A stretch of DNA of 64,000 bases, from assembly GCF_964204645.1 (NCBI RefSeq), contig NC_134035.1:7936501-8000500 (forward strand). The letters run 5' to 3'. The stretch is from Tubulanus polymorphus. Its lineage: Eukaryota; Nemertea; Palaeonemertea; Tubulaniformes; Tubulanidae. A program made the translations under genes and the position numbers. Below are positions 46,206 to 57,410 of this stretch, one piece after another; positions within the stretch are counted from its first letter, which is position 1, and each line of letters opens with the position of its first letter. Below the pieces are notes generated by a model. That model saw only the letters and a list, made by a program, of their open reading frames with translations, did no database searches and was not told where the DNA came from.

Positions 46206-48284
46206 TTTGATAAGTTCGCCGCCTGATCAACGGCAGCACCGTCCAGTCCGGGAGCCATTGCGCAATACACCACACATTGTCCTGTTGGTTCGAACCCCTC
46301 TGAACTCATGCTATTCGGACTAGCATAGAACTATAACGTTAACTATCCGTTATAGTTCTATGGGACTAGTCAGTAACCTGTCTGTGGTTTAGTTTCACGA
46401 TCGGATATTTTCACAAACCACAAGTTTTTTATAATCGGATGGGCTGTATGTGGTTTGTGAAAATATCCGATCGTGAAACTAAACCATAGACAGGTTACTG
46501 ACTAGGAACCATTAAAAAAAAACTGCAAAATGTAATTTGCAGGACTCGTTCTAATCTCATAACAAAGACAAATAAAACAGCATAAATTGATGAAGTTTTT
46601 ATATTTTCAATCTTACTCTTGATTATTTTACACAATTGATTACATAATCATACATCAGGTTGCCTTCTTCATTATATAAGTCGTTAAGTAGTACATATAT
46701 CAGGAAAAAAACTGCGACACAGAATTGCATATAAAAAATATCTACAATAGTAGGTTACTTCAATTCTTCCAATTCACCTAAAATATATTTACACCACAGA
46801 CTTTTCAAATACCTCAGAAAATCAAGAAATACGACACTCCTATCTATATAATATGTTGCATTGTTTGTATTCTATACTTCCCTACAGTGGGGCATGGAGG
46901 AAAAAAACATCTATATCTTAACCTTAATTCTACAAAATGTAAAATAATCCCGTCGTGCCAAAACCTGTAAATATTCAAGCGGCCAGAATTTTGGGATGAA
47001 AGATAAAACTGGTCTGGTTTGTAAATTGTAATAATTATCTCCATGTCCATGAATGACGATACTGTCTAGCCTTTGGACAATGATTTTTGCAGTTGCCACC
47101 AATTCAGAAAGTTTCTGCAACTCCTGTGAATGCGTTCAACTTATTTCACTAAAGAGCTTCGTAAAAACCCTAGTATACATCTATTTACAATATCCTAATT
47201 ACATGCTATAGAATTCAAAACATCAAAGAAACATTGAACCTGAATGGCTAAAATGCATGGAAAAATCTATCTGAATCAATTAGCAAACACCGGATCCAGT
47301 TCTACAGAAGTGAGTCAAAATTAGAGACCCTCGGGTCAGTTTTACAGTTTTATTGGGTTTCATACACTTAATTCTATTCTTTTAAAAAGGTTACAGTCAT
47401 CAATGAACTGAAAATAAACTTATACTGACTCGGTTTAGCTTGCAACAGTATCACCAAATCCTAAATGGAAATGAACTGAATTTGATTAGCTCAAATCTAT
47501 CTAATAAGCCGTTAATTCTTCCTATCTGAATATCATTTTTGATATATGTATCTAATAGAAGCATAAAAAAGACGTTATGGTAAAAGTGATTCGTTAGAAG
47601 ACAGCAGTGAATTTGGGACTGTATGTGTGTGTGTATGTGTACAAGAATAAATATTTAACAATTAAAAAACAATTTCACTATTGCATATGATATAAAGTAT
47701 ATAGCAATGTCAGAAAAATTGTTACCCTCACACGTAGAAATGTCAAAGTTGCAAAACTTAATTAATCCAAGTGAATTAAAGCCTAGAGAAACATTTTAAC
47801 CAAAATCTTTGGAATTGGATCCAGTATTGCACAAAGTTATAGAGAATCTCATCAATCACCAGTAACAAGCTGTTTTTTTTTTTTTCAGAAAAAAATTTGT
47901 ATTTAGGCCAGTTATTTCTGTAGCCGGAACTTCGGGATTTCTACGAGATTAAGAGTAATGCTTTTTTTCTGACATCGCAGTTACAAGTTAACTGTATCCG
48001 TTAGTTGGTTCCTTCGTTCAAAAACTTGAACTAATCTTTGTAGGAAAATTTCCTATCCTTGTATATATTTCATATTCATCTACGAATTCTTATTCATTCA
48101 ATTCTCATAAGATAAGTGCACAGACCAAATAGCGCGACAATTATACGTCTCCGCCACAATAGATTTCTTTTGCCACTTTTCAAATCAAATGATGAAATTT
48201 TTACGACCATTCAGAGCAGTGGAAATATTGAAATGAGAATTCTAGCGAGACAACAGAGTTCGGCTGATCGTTGATACTGGTATC
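46206..48284. other. NUP160 upstream region and PLEKHF 3' UTR
   Basis: The two genes are in tandem on the minus strand. Nearest NUP160 are a hairpin (46323-46360) and a palindromic MITE (46367-46504). The remainder is AT-rich, mostly unique DNA, presumably including a long PLEKHF 3' UTR. I see no coding exon. Confidence 0.6.
46367..46504. mobile_element. Palindromic double of the TAGTCAGTAACC MITE, next to NUP160
   Basis: Both ends carry the same TAGTCAGTAACCTGTCTGTG-type terminus in inverted orientation. Both arms contain GGTTTAGTTTCACGATCGGA. The usual other end of this MITE (TAGTTAGTTACC) is missing. So this is a 138-bp fold-back form, 160 bp upstream of the NUP160 start codon. A separate hairpin, ATAGAACTATAACG...CGTTATAGTTCTAT, adjoins it. 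Confidence 0.85.
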
Positions 48285-51200
48285 TCATTGGTCGGAATTA
48301 GACGCAGAGTTATTCTTATCCTCGTAAAATGTCGGCTGAAATGAAAACAAAGAAGATGCTTCAATAACGCAAATATCCTGAATGCAGTTGGCTGTAAACC
48401 ATAATGAAGTTGTATCAGTTGAGCTAGTTGAACATTGGTATCATCTCATCGAAATATATTATTAATCAATAGATTGACGCTCAGTAACTCTTTATTTGGT
48501 ATCGGGACAATTGCCCCCCAAATTAAATCTTTTTAATCTTAAAGTAACACAGATATTTACTTCAAATTAATTAGACAAAGTGAACTAATTCTAGTTTATT
48601 ACTCTAGGACTGCTTTAAAGTTTTTGATTGGCTAAAGTAACACTAAAACTAATTCCAATAAATTAGCCAGCGTTAACTGATGCAGTAATAAGTGAATTAT
48701 AATTACACAAGGACTGATTTTAAGTTTTTGATCTGCACACAACATCAGTAATTCTATATCTAATAAATCTATATTCAATAATATACGAATGAATTACTAG
48801 GTAAAGTATTTAGGTGGTGTTAATCCAAATCGAAAAGGATTTTATTCGGGAGGGGGGCAATTGTCCTAGAATCCTTTATATGTAAACATTGAAGAGAGTA
48901 AACTGGTTTTCTCAGTATGAACAAATTTGATATAACGGGAACAATTTGGATCTGAAACGCCAGGTATCTCACCAGATGGCATGTCTACAATTCAATCTTA
49001 GCACGTAGTCTGTATATTGATTTTTCAAACAGCTCGTACATATCCTATATCGGCTATGCAACCGTCTATATTAACTTCTAAGTCTTACATTTCGTAAAAA
49101 TTCCTAAATATTTGACTTATTCACAAGTCGTAAATCGTGTACGTTGAATGGTTTTGATTGGGCCAAACTTGTACGACTTATGCGAGGTTGACCGTATATT
49201 ATAGCCAATCACTGAAAAGGAATAACCGACTTGTAAAACTGCAATAATTGTTGTGTTTAATTATGACAAACCTCTGTTTCATCCTTCTGTTCTGGCTTGT
49301 TGGTCTCGTTATTTTGAGTATCCACTTCATCTTCATCAGAGGAACTGTCGTCGGAAGAATACTGTGTAGTTTTCGCTGAAAAGAAACAAAAGAATAGTTT
49401 TTTTGAATAATTCACCCCAATAGTGCCCTATACTGAACTAGTAAGGCATTTATGATAAACCGCATATATAGTAGTTACATTTATTACATTAGATTTAAAT
49501 CTTAAAGCTGCATAACCATTTAAAATTGACTTATTTACAATTAGGAGAAGAAATGAACAATATTCAAGAAAATCATCTGCAAAAAATTTGATTTAAGCGA
49601 AATCCCATGCGAAGTTTAAACATATGTTCTATCATGTTTATATCCGGTTTATCTTTCTACATAATTAACTTTTTCCCAGTATTTCATCATTCCACCCAAT
49701 GACGGCCGAAATGCGGCATCAAGAAACTTTCAAATTTCAATCATGGGATTTCGCTTCAATTTGAGCCCATTTTCGTAGACATGGCAGTTAAAATCATTGC
49801 CCTAGGGCAAACCAGAATAAAGCGACAAAGAGAAGCTTATGATTTACCGGGAGGTTGTTGTTGTTGTTGGCTGGGATTCGTATCAGCCGTAAGATTTTCA
49901 TAGCACGTATCACATACACGAAGAGGTTTACTCGATTGTAACGGCATTAACCATTTCTTACTGGAACACGCCTGACAACACAGTCGACCACATTTCCTAC
50001 AGTGATGCTGTAATAGCGATTAGTATTTCATGAATATCGAAATTGTCGAACAAGACTTATGTTTCATATTTGGCCATTCAATATAGTGTGGCCCGACTTA
50101 TTTGATTGCTTTCCCCCAACTATTCCTTGACAAGCACGTTGTTTTCCCTGACTTTATCTGCTAAGAATCCAATCATTTAACAGTCAAATACTTAAGACAT
50201 AGATGGATACTGTTCAATTATATGCGTGATCTCATCAAATTTCGGTCCTTTAGCTTTTTTATTACAAAATTCCCTCACTATTCCCTGACTTTTCTCCCTG
50301 ATTTACAGGTAACTGGCCACCCTGATATATCATCAGTTAAAGAATAGAAATAACAACTAGTAGAAAATGAAAATGGGCCATGTATCATACTTCAAATCCT
50401 CTACCGTATGCTAAACATATGATGAACATGTCATACATACCCGACGCTGTAGCACAGTGAATTCGGTCTTGTTGCAAACTTGACATTTGTTCGAATCTTG
50501 GTCCGGAACCCAAACTGGGGAATTCTCGGTAGTTTGCTGAGTTTTACCTCCTAAAAAAATATCAGCCACATATTTGTATATATCTTGAAATCTGAATAAC
50601 CATAAAAGCGATAACAATAAAAACCTCATTTTCTAATGTGTAAAAACAGTTTATCATAAATTTTTGAAATCCTTTTCATTGCTATACATCATTCATACAA
50701 AAAGATTCTTCATATTCAACAAGTGCAAAATGTTACAGCTGCTGTTTTTCTAAGTAAAGCAAGATCCCAGCATTTTTTTGCAATGGGTTTTCACCATACA
50801 CTCCCCACCCCCGGCTCTTAACATTGAAACCTGCCATTGCATCACATGATTTCAAGCTAGAAACTGATAGTGACAGGTCTGTTTTCTAATTAGATTCAAA
50901 GCTCAAGCTTAACTTTGGCTTCGCGAAACTATACTTTTATTTTGACTGTAGCGCAAATTCATCCGGAATAGATTTGATACTACTTACGTTTAGCTAAAAG
51001 ATCAGTGACACATTTTTGAATGTGGGCCATCCACTCTGATTTCTCTGTGGCGGTAGCTGCGCAAACGGTGAACGACTTCTTAGGACTGATGATCTGCCAA
51101 CCATTTCGCAATCCGGGTAAAACTGAAAATTAACCGGCAATTCATCATTCGAATTATGCTTTCTCAGCATAGGTATGATTTGGTGATTACAAAACAGTGA

Positions 51201-53005
51201 ACCCAATGAGGACCCTGTCGTGCCACCCGCTATCCCACTACAGTGGAACCTCGTTATAATGAACTCGGATATAATGATTCATCGGATATAATAAATACAG
51301 AATTTCATCCCAAGTAAGAAAATTTAATCAATTTCATACTGGATACCCGGTATAACGAACTATCGGTTAGGCCTAATATATAACAAACATATTTCCTGGC
51401 CCCGTGAAGTTCGCTGTAACGAGGTTCCATTGTGTAGATGGAATGCGATTCAATTGAAATAACTCATTCAAAATTTAGTTGAAATGTGGCATTGTCGTCC
51501 AAACGAACACAGTTTCCAGCTGGTAGGGCTTCACTCGCAACATGCGGAATTCTCGATAGCTGCGGCGAACAGACAAACCACTTGCTAAATATATAGGGGT
51601 ATATCAGTTTTTGAAGGGCATGAAAAGAACAATTCTGAAAACCGAAATCCATATAGGGCTATATGGCTATATTCACGGAAAGAAGAAATAAAAATACCTG
51701 ATCCATCTTCGACACTTTGTAAAGTCACATCAGCCAAGTCAATTATATGCTGTTTATTGTACTATAAACAAAAAGCAAAAGATTTCCATCAACAACCAAA
51801 CATGTAAGCTTCATTTTCAACACTTTCTTTGTAAAAATAACAACAACAAAGGTTTCATTAAATCCACAACCAACCGTAGACATACCGGTATACTAGAGTC
51901 TAGTTCATAAGTCATGACCAAACTGATGTATATTTTATCACATTCTCTCATGATTATCATGTACCATAAAAATTACGATTCGAAATCTACTCAAAATCTT
52001 ATCTGATAAACTCTATGCAACGTCTATGAACCGGATAATGACGTTTGTTCTCACCTTTTTCTTACTAATTAGAATATTTCCATACACTAATACATCGTTG
52101 AACAGAAAGAACTGGCGAGGCTTCGCTTTCTTGCGACAAACTTTCGTCAGCACTCCTTCCCCGACGAGAACTCTGTTCGGCACTGCCAGCGGCTGTAAAC
52201 ATAGATTAACAGAATTAATTAGGCCTAATTAATCTTCAACAAAAAAGACATACAAGAACAAGTGATAGTATCTAAGTCTGTCCGACATAGTATTTACCTG
52301 ACTCGAGCTGCCAAAACATCTTTCAACAAATGCAATACGCCTTGTATTGGCTTCACTGTTTACTGAAATTATAAAAAACATCAATATTAGTTGGTTTATA
52401 ACTGTTAAAACTATTGGGGACCAAATACTGGTATTCGTTAGGGGTTAGGCCTACCCATTAGTCAGTAACTTGTGTGTGGTTTAGTTTCACGATCGGATAT
52501 TTTCACAAACCACATCTGATTATAAAAAGCTTACCACCAACGATTAGGTAACTAACTAGCCTACCCCTCTGTACCTCTGATTAACCTCCTCATACACCCA
52601 TCTTTTCTTTATAGCCAATTATCATCAAAAGACATAATTGCAGATTAATATTCAACAAAAATTTAAGTTATTCATGTCATATTTGTTATGAAAATGGCTC
52701 GACGTCCTTTCACATGGTGGTGACGCTCACTAACATTCGATTCATTATTGACGATGAGAATGCTGGTCCAGACCACGGTCCACATTCGTCGATTCAACAG
52801 TCGATCACACTCACAGAGATTCACATCATTTTTTGTGAATTGTTTCAACAATTTAGGGTCTGTGATAGAATTTTAGGTGGAATTACGAGTCGCATATCTT
52901 GCGAAGGTATATAAACTAAGAGCCAGGGTTGTGAAAGACTGTAATAAGTAAAGATCACACGATCGGACAATTTTTCTAGCAACACCTACCAAGTCTGTCC
53001 ACCAT
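48285..53005 (-). CDS. PLEKHF2: Phafin: PH and FYVE domain protein
   Basis: Nine coding exons: 52990-53005, 52298-52362, 52055-52192, 51698-51761, 50988-51122, 50441-50550, 49848-50007, 49272-49375, 48285-48335. They give 280 aa (human PLEKHF2 249, PLEKHF1 279). It starts MVDRLVNSEANTRRIAFVER. The PH domain spans about residues 30-140 (GEGVLTKVCRKKAKPRQFFL, then SFTVCAATATEKSEWMAHIQ). The FYVE finger (about 160-225) has WVPDQD, CQVC..., the basic RRHHCRKCG motif and RVCDTC, all intact. After this comes a Gln/Pro run and an acidic Ser/Asp/Glu tail (YSSDDSSSDEDE) as in the family. Phafins bind PI3P through both domains and act on early endosomes and autophagy. The first exon holds only 16 coding bases and faces RNASEK. 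The invertebrate gene is probably the single pro-orthologue of PLEKHF1/2. Confidence 0.95.
51239..51436. mobile_element. Pogo/Tigger-like MITE in PLEKHF intron
   Basis: Ends TACAGTGGAACCTCGTTATAA and GTAACGAGGTTCCATTGTGTA are inverted repeats of about 20 bp bounded by TA. The interior has the 'GGATATAATGATTC' and 'CGGTATAACGAAC' words. The same family is at 56985-57164. Confidence 0.82.
52459..52558 (-). mobile_element. 100-bp MITE 'TAGTCAGTAACT...GTAACTAACTA'
   Basis: Intact copy in PLEKHF intron 1, the reverse complement of the copy at 23205-23303 with few differences. It includes TTTCACGATCGGATATTTTC and CCACCAACGATTAGGTAACT. Confidence 0.87.
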
Positions 53006-53266
53006 CTTGAACAAATATAGCGATCACGTGACTGACTATTTTGACAATTATCTAGGCAAACAATCTTTTTTATTCCATTTTACCAATCTTTTCACCGATT
53101 TTTCAAATATCCACAATCGTTTTAGTCTCCAGTTTTGAAGTTAAGGGTTACAATTAAGTTTTGAATTTTGACATTTATAAGTCACATGACATCGCCGCCA
53201 TTTTGGAAGAAATCATTTCCGGGTTTTCGTTGATCGTCGAAAAAAGTTCCGAATTTAGACGTCAAA
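53006..53266. promoter_or_regulatory. 261-bp divergent promoter between PLEKHF and RNASEK
   Basis: Only 261 bp separate the two start codons, which face away from each other. Both 5' UTRs and both core promoters must fit here unless there are untranslated upstream exons. There is no clear TATA box; a CGCCGCCATTTTGG word (53190s) resembles a YY1-type CCATNTT site common in housekeeping promoters. Promoter function is inferred from position. Confidence 0.55.
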
Positions 53267-53965
53267 ATGCCTTTGTGTGGCCCAAAATGCTCAATATGTT
53301 GGTTACTTTTAAGTGTGTGGGGATGTATTATGCTGGTAAGTATTTATCATTGAGTGAAACTTTAATTAAACCCACATTTGATGAAGTCGAAGAGGCCTGA
53401 AGAATTATTCAATCAAATTCAATTCAATACAACTTTATTCGCCAGCTTAAACGTAGGCCTACTATTCGTAACAATGTCCGGGTTAGCCTATAGATCGCTG
53501 GAATCATTGCGGAATAGTCAGGTGACATGTTCTCGAAATTACCCTTAAATATGGACATACACAGACTTACGATGTCATTAGGTCGGCTCTCTGATTCAGA
53601 TTTTGCTTTAATCGGGATATTATTTACAGCGTTTTACCCAGATATCTCATGACATAAATCGGATTGAATTTCCTTGGTCCAAAAATGATCCGAATGAAGC
53701 AGGTTAATGTACGTTCCATGTTTTGGATTCATTGCAGGGATTCATGGGACTGTTTCTACGAATTCACGCGGCCACGTTCATCGAGGATCTGCCGATTACC
53801 GAAAAGGACCTAGTGGCGAAGGAGTTCAGTATGGATTTCGTTTATAGCAAATTTAACCAGGCCGGAAATAACTGTTTCGTCGCAGCCGGAGTTTACGTGG
53901 CCGTATTAGTATTTTCATTCATCCAATACAAAATGAACATGAGGGCCAATTACGTGATGCAATAA
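53267..53965 (+). CDS. RNASEK: Ribonuclease kappa (V-ATPase Vo-associated small membrane protein)
   Basis: Two exons, 53267-53335 and 53738-53965, encode 98 aa. The first reads MPLCGPKCSICWLLLSVWGC then IML; the second continues GFMGLFLRIHAATFIEDLPI, TEKDL, and NNCFVAAGVYVAVLVFSF. It matches the RNASEK family end to end (CCGPK, FIED-P-TEKD, YNCFIAAG). There are two transmembrane segments, about residues 9-31 and 67-90. The family was named for a reported endoribonuclease activity and is also known as a V-ATPase Vo subunit needed for endocytosis. The junction is CTG|gtaagt...ttgcag|GGA and phase 0. The longer ORF through the first exon in another frame (from 53161) is not conserved and is rejected. 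Confidence 0.95.
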
Positions 53966-54877
53966 TGACAATAATGAGAGACTAATTAAATTTGTGAATA
54001 TCGTGTTGGAATCAATATAAGTATAATATCCTCTAGTAGATTTCCATCGTACCGTTTTTGATGTTCAGATTTTTTTGTTGACGAAAAAGAAGAAATTCGG
54101 ATTATACATCTACCGGTATAAGACTTGAAAATTCACACGGTGAACAACAGTGAAGAGAAATTCCTGAGAATTATCGATGTTAGACTGAATATTTCTTACT
54201 ACGGCGAGGCCTGGTTTTATAGACAGGGTATTGATAGAAAATAACGCTTAACTTAATTCTTAGGCATTCAATCCGTTTAAATTCCAGTGCTAACCAAAAT
54301 TGCAAAATTTTTCTGAGATGAATATCCTAAATCCATCTCGTATTCAATATTTCAATAGGACCCAACAGTGGTATTCTAAGACTTTAACTAGAGATGAAAA
54401 TGTGACACGGCGCTCTGGCTGTTGAAATAGGGTCTTATAGTAGAAAATATTATATTTGAAATATCGTGATCGACTGTATTCTCTAGTCTTAACTGAATGA
54501 ATTATATACTGAATGACCGGATACGAAATATATTGTATTATAGTTTCTGATCACTGCTCTATGAAACTGTAAATTTGTAAATATATATAATAATATTTAT
54601 GTACATACTTACCTTCAAATGTGTAGAAATCATGTTTTCCTATGTTCACATTCCATCGATAAACTGTAAACTTGACTTAACTGTAGTTGGGACCACAAAA
54701 TATGATAGATCATTGTAGACAGATAATTAAAAATTCTACCACAGTTGTGCACATCCTACAGTTTAGGTGAGGTTTACTGTAATCAATTACTTTGTAATTG
54801 ATTGGAGATATGATCTTCAAGCATAATTTGAAAGATTTGAAGTTGTCATTGTGTGGTTTCAAGAAATTAGCCTAGTC

Positions 54878-54883
54878 AATAAA
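54878..54883 (+). terminator. RNASEK polyadenylation signal (AATAAA)
   Basis: Perfect hexamer in GTCAATAAATGTAC 913 bp after the stop. Another AATAAA occurs near 54993. Confidence 0.5.
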
Positions 54884-55089
54884 TGTACATAAATGAACAG
54901 ATGCCACGTTTGTTGTTCATGTATGTAATTTCCACATCAGTGAAAGTCGCAACATTACCCGGTATGTTGGATTCCAATAGTTTGGAGAAAGAATAAAATA
55001 TACTTCCGCACAATACTGTGACAGGAATTCAGATTTCTGGGGTTTGTCAAATCACGTCATTGCAAACATCTTGGAACAAGACAAGAAAG

Positions 55090-55716
55090 TATTTACTTCA
55101 TCCTCTTTATCTCTTCTGGGACATAAAGCCGTGACGAACTTCTTCCATTTGGACCGGTCCTTAGCTGTGTGTTGAGCCTGGTCCCAGATAAGACCAGCTG
55201 AAGACAGTTCAGTAGTGATGGTGCATCTCCATGTGGTTTAGGGCAGCCACATCTACGTCTACCCGGAGGGTCCATCTTTTGGAATACGGGATAGGTCCAC
55301 AGGGTCCGATCTAAGGAATAAAAACCACTTGCCCCGGGCAAGTATATCTGAAATTGTATTTGCCCCCTTAAATATCTGCTTGCCCTACACAAGCAGTCCA
55401 ACTGTTGTATCAATTGGGAAATGGCTTTGAGCTATAAAAATGCACTAGCCCGGTGGACAAGTGATAATGATAACCTACTTGCCCTGATGATAATATACTT
55501 GTCCCGGGCAATCAGACATGTGCTTAGATCGAACAAGTGCTTAGATGGGTCCATCCTGAAGGTGTGTCCCAGCGAGTTCAGTCTTCTAGGCTTAATTTCA
55601 ACATCTAGACTTCCGTGGCTATTGCTCATTCTGAACAAGTTCAAATTGGTTATCCGTGAATGGGTGACGATAAGAAAACAGAACGAGTGAACAATTCGAC
55701 GAAATATCTGAATCAA
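55090..55716 (-). pseudogene. 3' end of a decayed RTE-like non-LTR retrotransposon, interrupted by a later insertion
   Basis: On minus: RRLNSLGHTFRMDPSKH (55.6-55.55 kb), then after a break PGRRRCGCPKPHGDAP and, in another frame, AKDRSKWKKFVTALCPRRDK. These are the GH-RM, GRR-GRPK-TW and SRW--FV-ALC signatures of the C-terminus of RTE/Jockey-type ORF2. The reading is split by frameshifts and by about 210 bp of unrelated DNA at ~55315-55525. Confidence 0.75.
55315..55525. mobile_element. ~210-bp insertion inside the retrotransposon relic
   Basis: Flanked by GATCTAAG on both sides in the minus-strand reading, consistent with a target-site duplication of about 8 bp. It is rich in TTGCCCGGGCAAG-type words in both orientations. 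Non-coding, probably a MITE. Confidence 0.55.
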
Positions 55717-56984
55717 TAAAAACAGGATAATTTATTGAAATTCATTCGAACTACCATCAATTCGTATTTTAAATCAGAACCAGATTGAAATCATGCAGCC
55801 CGGCGATTTAAAAATAATCAACCGGGAAATTTCTTCGGAGCAAATGCGTCGTGCGTGCAAAAATTAGAAGTTTCACCATTCAAAAAAGAGAACGAACACC
55901 ACGCTATAGAACAGAACGGTAATTTCCTAACGCATCCAAAAGTCATCGGTATCGAAGGTTTTGTACGTTATAATTCGGAACAATTTCACTGCTAAACCAT
56001 ATACCGTATGTGAACTTGAATGATAAATACACTTCATAATTGTATAAAGCGATTCGCACTTGCTTCGACATAAAATAAGACATTACTCAATTTCTATGTA
56101 AGTGTAGTTAGTATAAAATTCAGTTGAAATGTTTGTGAAAGTACGTCATCCCAGACACTCTTTGTAACTGAAGATTGATTTGCATATATTACATGAACAG
56201 AAAATAACGTCGTAATGGTACGGTAAAACTTGCGCTTAAGTCAGAAAAGTTGAGACTAGCAAAATATGTCTAGCCAGAGTAAGCCGGATTTAAGGGATTT
56301 ACTGAAAAAATTTGACTGATAACGGAAATTCAAATTGAAACCGCTTCCCATGAAGGACATCATATGGTTACCAGGCAGGTAACTATTTGACATCCTTTCG
56401 CAAATTTCTTAGTTTTTCTGGTGAATTTTCGTTTCTTTGTATTGAAACTTTTCTAATAACACGACCAGGCTTCCATGAAATCTTGATGTCATCATTTCAG
56501 ATTTTAGAGATGAAATATTTGTCCGACCTTAGGCAGCATCGGATTTATAAAATCCAGAGAGATCGGCTTAGAGATATCTAATCAGAATATGCGTTCAATT
56601 TTCCAATTACTAGTGTTCAAACATGCGCAAGTTTTACTGTAGTACATGTGACACTTCCTTTGTATTGGCCTAAAATTTGTTAAAAAATGGATCCACAATG
56701 GACAATTACAGAATACATTTTCATGCACAGCGAAAATGTGTTACGCAGACAATATCTTCATGTACATGATCTGTTCAGATGGAGTCAAAATTATACCAAT
56801 TTCACCTGGCAACCTGTGATGGAACTGAACTTGGTCAATAGCCAGAATAATATCCCTTATGTCAAATGTTAACTCTCACGCGGCGGTACTGGAACCAATC
56901 ACTCTTCAATAATTGTTAATTAAATGTCACAAAAGGGCATGTTCAAAGCAAATTTGGTCGCTGTACACTGTGACGTCGTTTCAA

Positions 56985-57164
56985 TGAACTCCACGGGACC
57001 AGAAAATCTGTTCAGTATAACTGATAGTTCATTATGATATCCAGTATGAAATTCGTTATATCCAGTGTGAAATAATGAAATTTTCTTACTTGAGACGAAA
57101 TTTCATATTTGTCATATCTGATGAATCGTCGTATCTGAGTTCATTATAACGAGGTTCCACTGTA
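56985..57164. mobile_element. Pogo/Tigger-like MITE, partial
   Basis: The right end CATTATAACGAGGTTCCACTGTA matches the 51239-51436 family in inverse orientation. The interior 'GGATATAAC/TTCATTATGATATCC' words are shared. The left end is worn (TGAACTCCACGGGACC). Confidence 0.7.
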
Positions 57165-57372
57165 TTAGGTAGGCACTAGTAAGCTAAAAGTCATGCGTGT
57201 TAAACAGGATGTCTGAAGTACGGGGGACTCTAGTTCTCATCAGAAGCCATTAAATATCGATCTTTTCTTATCGTAAAATACCTGACACTACCGAATTGAT
57301 ACAACACGGCAACATTCAAATACGCGTACACGTGCGCGCACGATAAAAATACGCGACACCTTTCATCGTCAT

Positions 57373-57376
57373 CTTT

Positions 57377-57409
<33 letters not shown>

Positions 57410-57410
57410 T
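57373..57410 (+). repeat. (ATC)n microsatellite
   Basis: About 12 ATC units, interrupted once near the start. Confidence 0.95.

Noticed and set aside
53161-53400. 79-aa plus ORF before RNASEK
   Set aside because: Only the alternative frame from 53267 matches RNASEK and splices in frame to the second exon.
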